Assembly: GCA_963747345.1 (NCBI GenBank)
Contig: CAVVFA010000002.1
Location: forward strand, 1 to 64,000
DNA from: GCA-2746795 sp963747345
Lineage (GTDB): Bacteria > Chloroflexota > Anaerolineae > Promineifilales > Promineifilaceae
Direction: 5' to 3'
DNA: 64,000 nucleotides
Positions 63,536 to 64,000 of the stretch are shown here, piece after piece (within the stretch, counting starts at the first letter, position 1; each line of letters begins with the position of its first letter). The notes below the pieces were generated by a model, which was given only the letters and a program-made list of their open reading frames with translations, was not told where the DNA came from and made no database searches. Made by a program: the position numbers and the translations under genes.

Positions 63536-64000
63536 ATGTCTTATTTTGAAACTGTCCCAACCCAAAGTGGTCTCAATGAACTACCTGCAAATCCCTGTAA
63601 GCTGCTGGATTTTAACTTCCTGAGTTTGGCGGCGGCTGAAACTTATCAGGGAAACAGCGGCGGGCGGGAAGTGTTGGCTGTGATTTTAGGGGGGAAGGGG
63701 TCGTTTACGGTAAACGGCCGTTCTTTCCCAAATATCGGCGGCTCGTCCCAATGTGTTTGCGGGTAAACCCCACGCCGTCTACATTCCTTGTGGCGCGGAG
63801 TATGAGATTGTGGGGAACGGCCGTTTAGAGGTTGGTTTGTGCAGCGCTCCCAGTGATCTGCAAACAGAGCCATATGTCATTGGGCCGGAACAAGTGACCA
63901 GCGGTGTGTGGGGCGCGGCCAATTTCAGCCGCAACTTCCACCAGATTCTCACCGCCAGCGCCCAGCCAGACCTGCCTGCCGCTCGCCTCATTGTCGGCGA
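63536..64000 (+). CDS. iolB: IolB/KduI-type uronate isomerase, truncated by the window edge, frame broken near 63746
   Basis: The ATG at 63536 follows GAGGATAACTACT. The cupin-type start FNFLSLAAAETYQGNSGGREVLAVILGG, then GSFTVNGRSFPNIGG, matches 5-deoxy-glucuronate isomerase (IolB), which is related to KduI. One extra base near 63746 gives an early stop; the other frame continues NVFAGKPHAVYIPCGAEYEIVGNGRLEVGL and on to FHQILTASAQPDLPAARLIVG at the edge. In this pectin context it may isomerise 5-keto-4-deoxyuronate or 5-deoxyglucuronate to the keto-sugar acid. About 140 codons of roughly 270 are visible. Two palindromes lie inside. Confidence 0.82.

Larger units (their letters stand above)
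2302..63825. repeat. Highly iterated 10-bp palindrome AACGGCCGTT (about 74 copies)
   Basis: Counted by eye, exact copies start at 2302, 2395, 2513, 2873, 3460, 5403, 5878, 6544, 7338, 7410, 7932, 8166, 11217, 11711, 11909, 13045, 13187, 14179, 14702, 15656, 17819, 19278, 19786, 21540, 22538, 22923, 23563, 23685, 25851, 25938, 26142, 27000, 28045, 29828, 30473, 31247, 31268, 31641, 34997, 35837, 36121, 36581, 40735, 41169, 41702, 42067, 42795, 42924, 43716, 45165, 45219, 46665, 47509, 48162, 48252, 49539, 50850, 51399, 52751, 52911, 53344, 54108, 54732, 55348, 56770, 57178, 57202, 58202, 58433, 59279, 62543, 63119, 63713 and 63816. About fifteen more sites differ by one base, for example 959, 7773, 20580, 27107, 44631 and 61975. 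A random 10-mer is expected about 0.06 times here. Many copies extend to GAAACGGCCGTTTC. Five lie fully between genes, two overlap a stop codon from outside, and the rest are in coding sequence. The core CGGCCG is the EagI site. Function is unknown; protein-binding site, methylation target or mutational/repair relic are all open. Confidence 0.97.

Noticed and set aside
2302..63825. Palindrome as transcription terminators or a regulator's operator
   Set aside because: Most copies lie inside genes on both strands without T runs, and the number is too high for a regulator limited to promoters.

Overview
The window looks like chromosomal DNA of a free-living heterotroph, most likely a Chloroflexota lineage of the Anaerolineae/Ardenticatenia kind. 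This is inferred from the gene repertoire and not proven: many Thr/Pro-linker LysM and beta-helix surface proteins, a TAT-exported MsrP, Ala-rich lipoprotein solute-binding proteins and a CUT1 importer for pectin fragments. There are no rRNA or tRNA genes, CRISPR arrays or intact mobile elements. Around twenty single-base frame breaks, many in genes that should be indispensable (icd, uvrA, lon-like, class A PBP), point to indel errors in the assembly. Such genes are annotated as one locus with the break noted.

The dominant signal is a 10-bp perfect palindrome, AACGGCCGTT. I counted it by eye about 74 times in 64 kb, where chance predicts well under one. It lies mostly inside genes, chiefly in the reading phase that encodes Thr-Ala-Val, less often Asn-Gly-Arg, and it overlaps the stop codons of five genes. 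It behaves like a highly iterated palindrome (compare cyanobacterial HIP1). At the left edge, in AT-rich DNA without the palindrome, lies a truncated gene for a NotI/EagI-type restriction endonuclease. Family members cut at CGGCCG-centred sites, which is the core of the palindrome.

Layout: 1-0.6 kb NotI-like nuclease; 0.7-4.8 kb YjjX-like NTPase, GbsR/MarR regulator, ThiD (start duplicated from an adjacent VapB-like antitoxin relic) and isocitrate dehydrogenase; 5-9 kb membrane and lipoprotein genes; 9-10.8 kb msrPQ (periplasmic methionine sulfoxide repair); 11-15 kb stand-alone acyltransferase and class A PBP; 15.5-18.3 kb LysM surface proteins; 18.4-25 kb Nudix, RfbH and a lon/hydrolase operon; 25-35 kb Ca2+-type P-ATPase, AI-2E family transporter, APC permease, Nudix and UvrA; 35-36 kb decayed VapBC; 36-45 kb two giant surface proteins flanking an asparaginase; 45.3-47.3 kb a candidate selenocysteine AhpD-like protein with arginase-family and hypoxanthine phosphoribosyltransferase genes; 47.6-49.5 kb LysM/SH3 protein and OsmC.

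From 49.6 kb to the right edge runs a uronate/pectin utilisation region: mannonate dehydratase (uxuA), an SDR that probably reduces fructuronate, an IS3 relic, two paralogous sensor kinases with LacI-type sugar-binding domains, a CUT1 ABC importer (two permeases and a lipoprotein binding protein), a GH105 unsaturated glucuronyl/galacturonyl hydrolase and an IolB/KduI-type isomerase. Together they would sense, import and split unsaturated pectin oligosaccharides and feed the uronates into central metabolism.

Besides the palindrome, the best candidates for new biology are the in-frame UGA of the AhpD-like gene (aligned with the second Cys of CxxC and followed by a bacterial SECIS-like hairpin) and the pairing of a NotI-type nuclease with a host that carries its core site everywhere.
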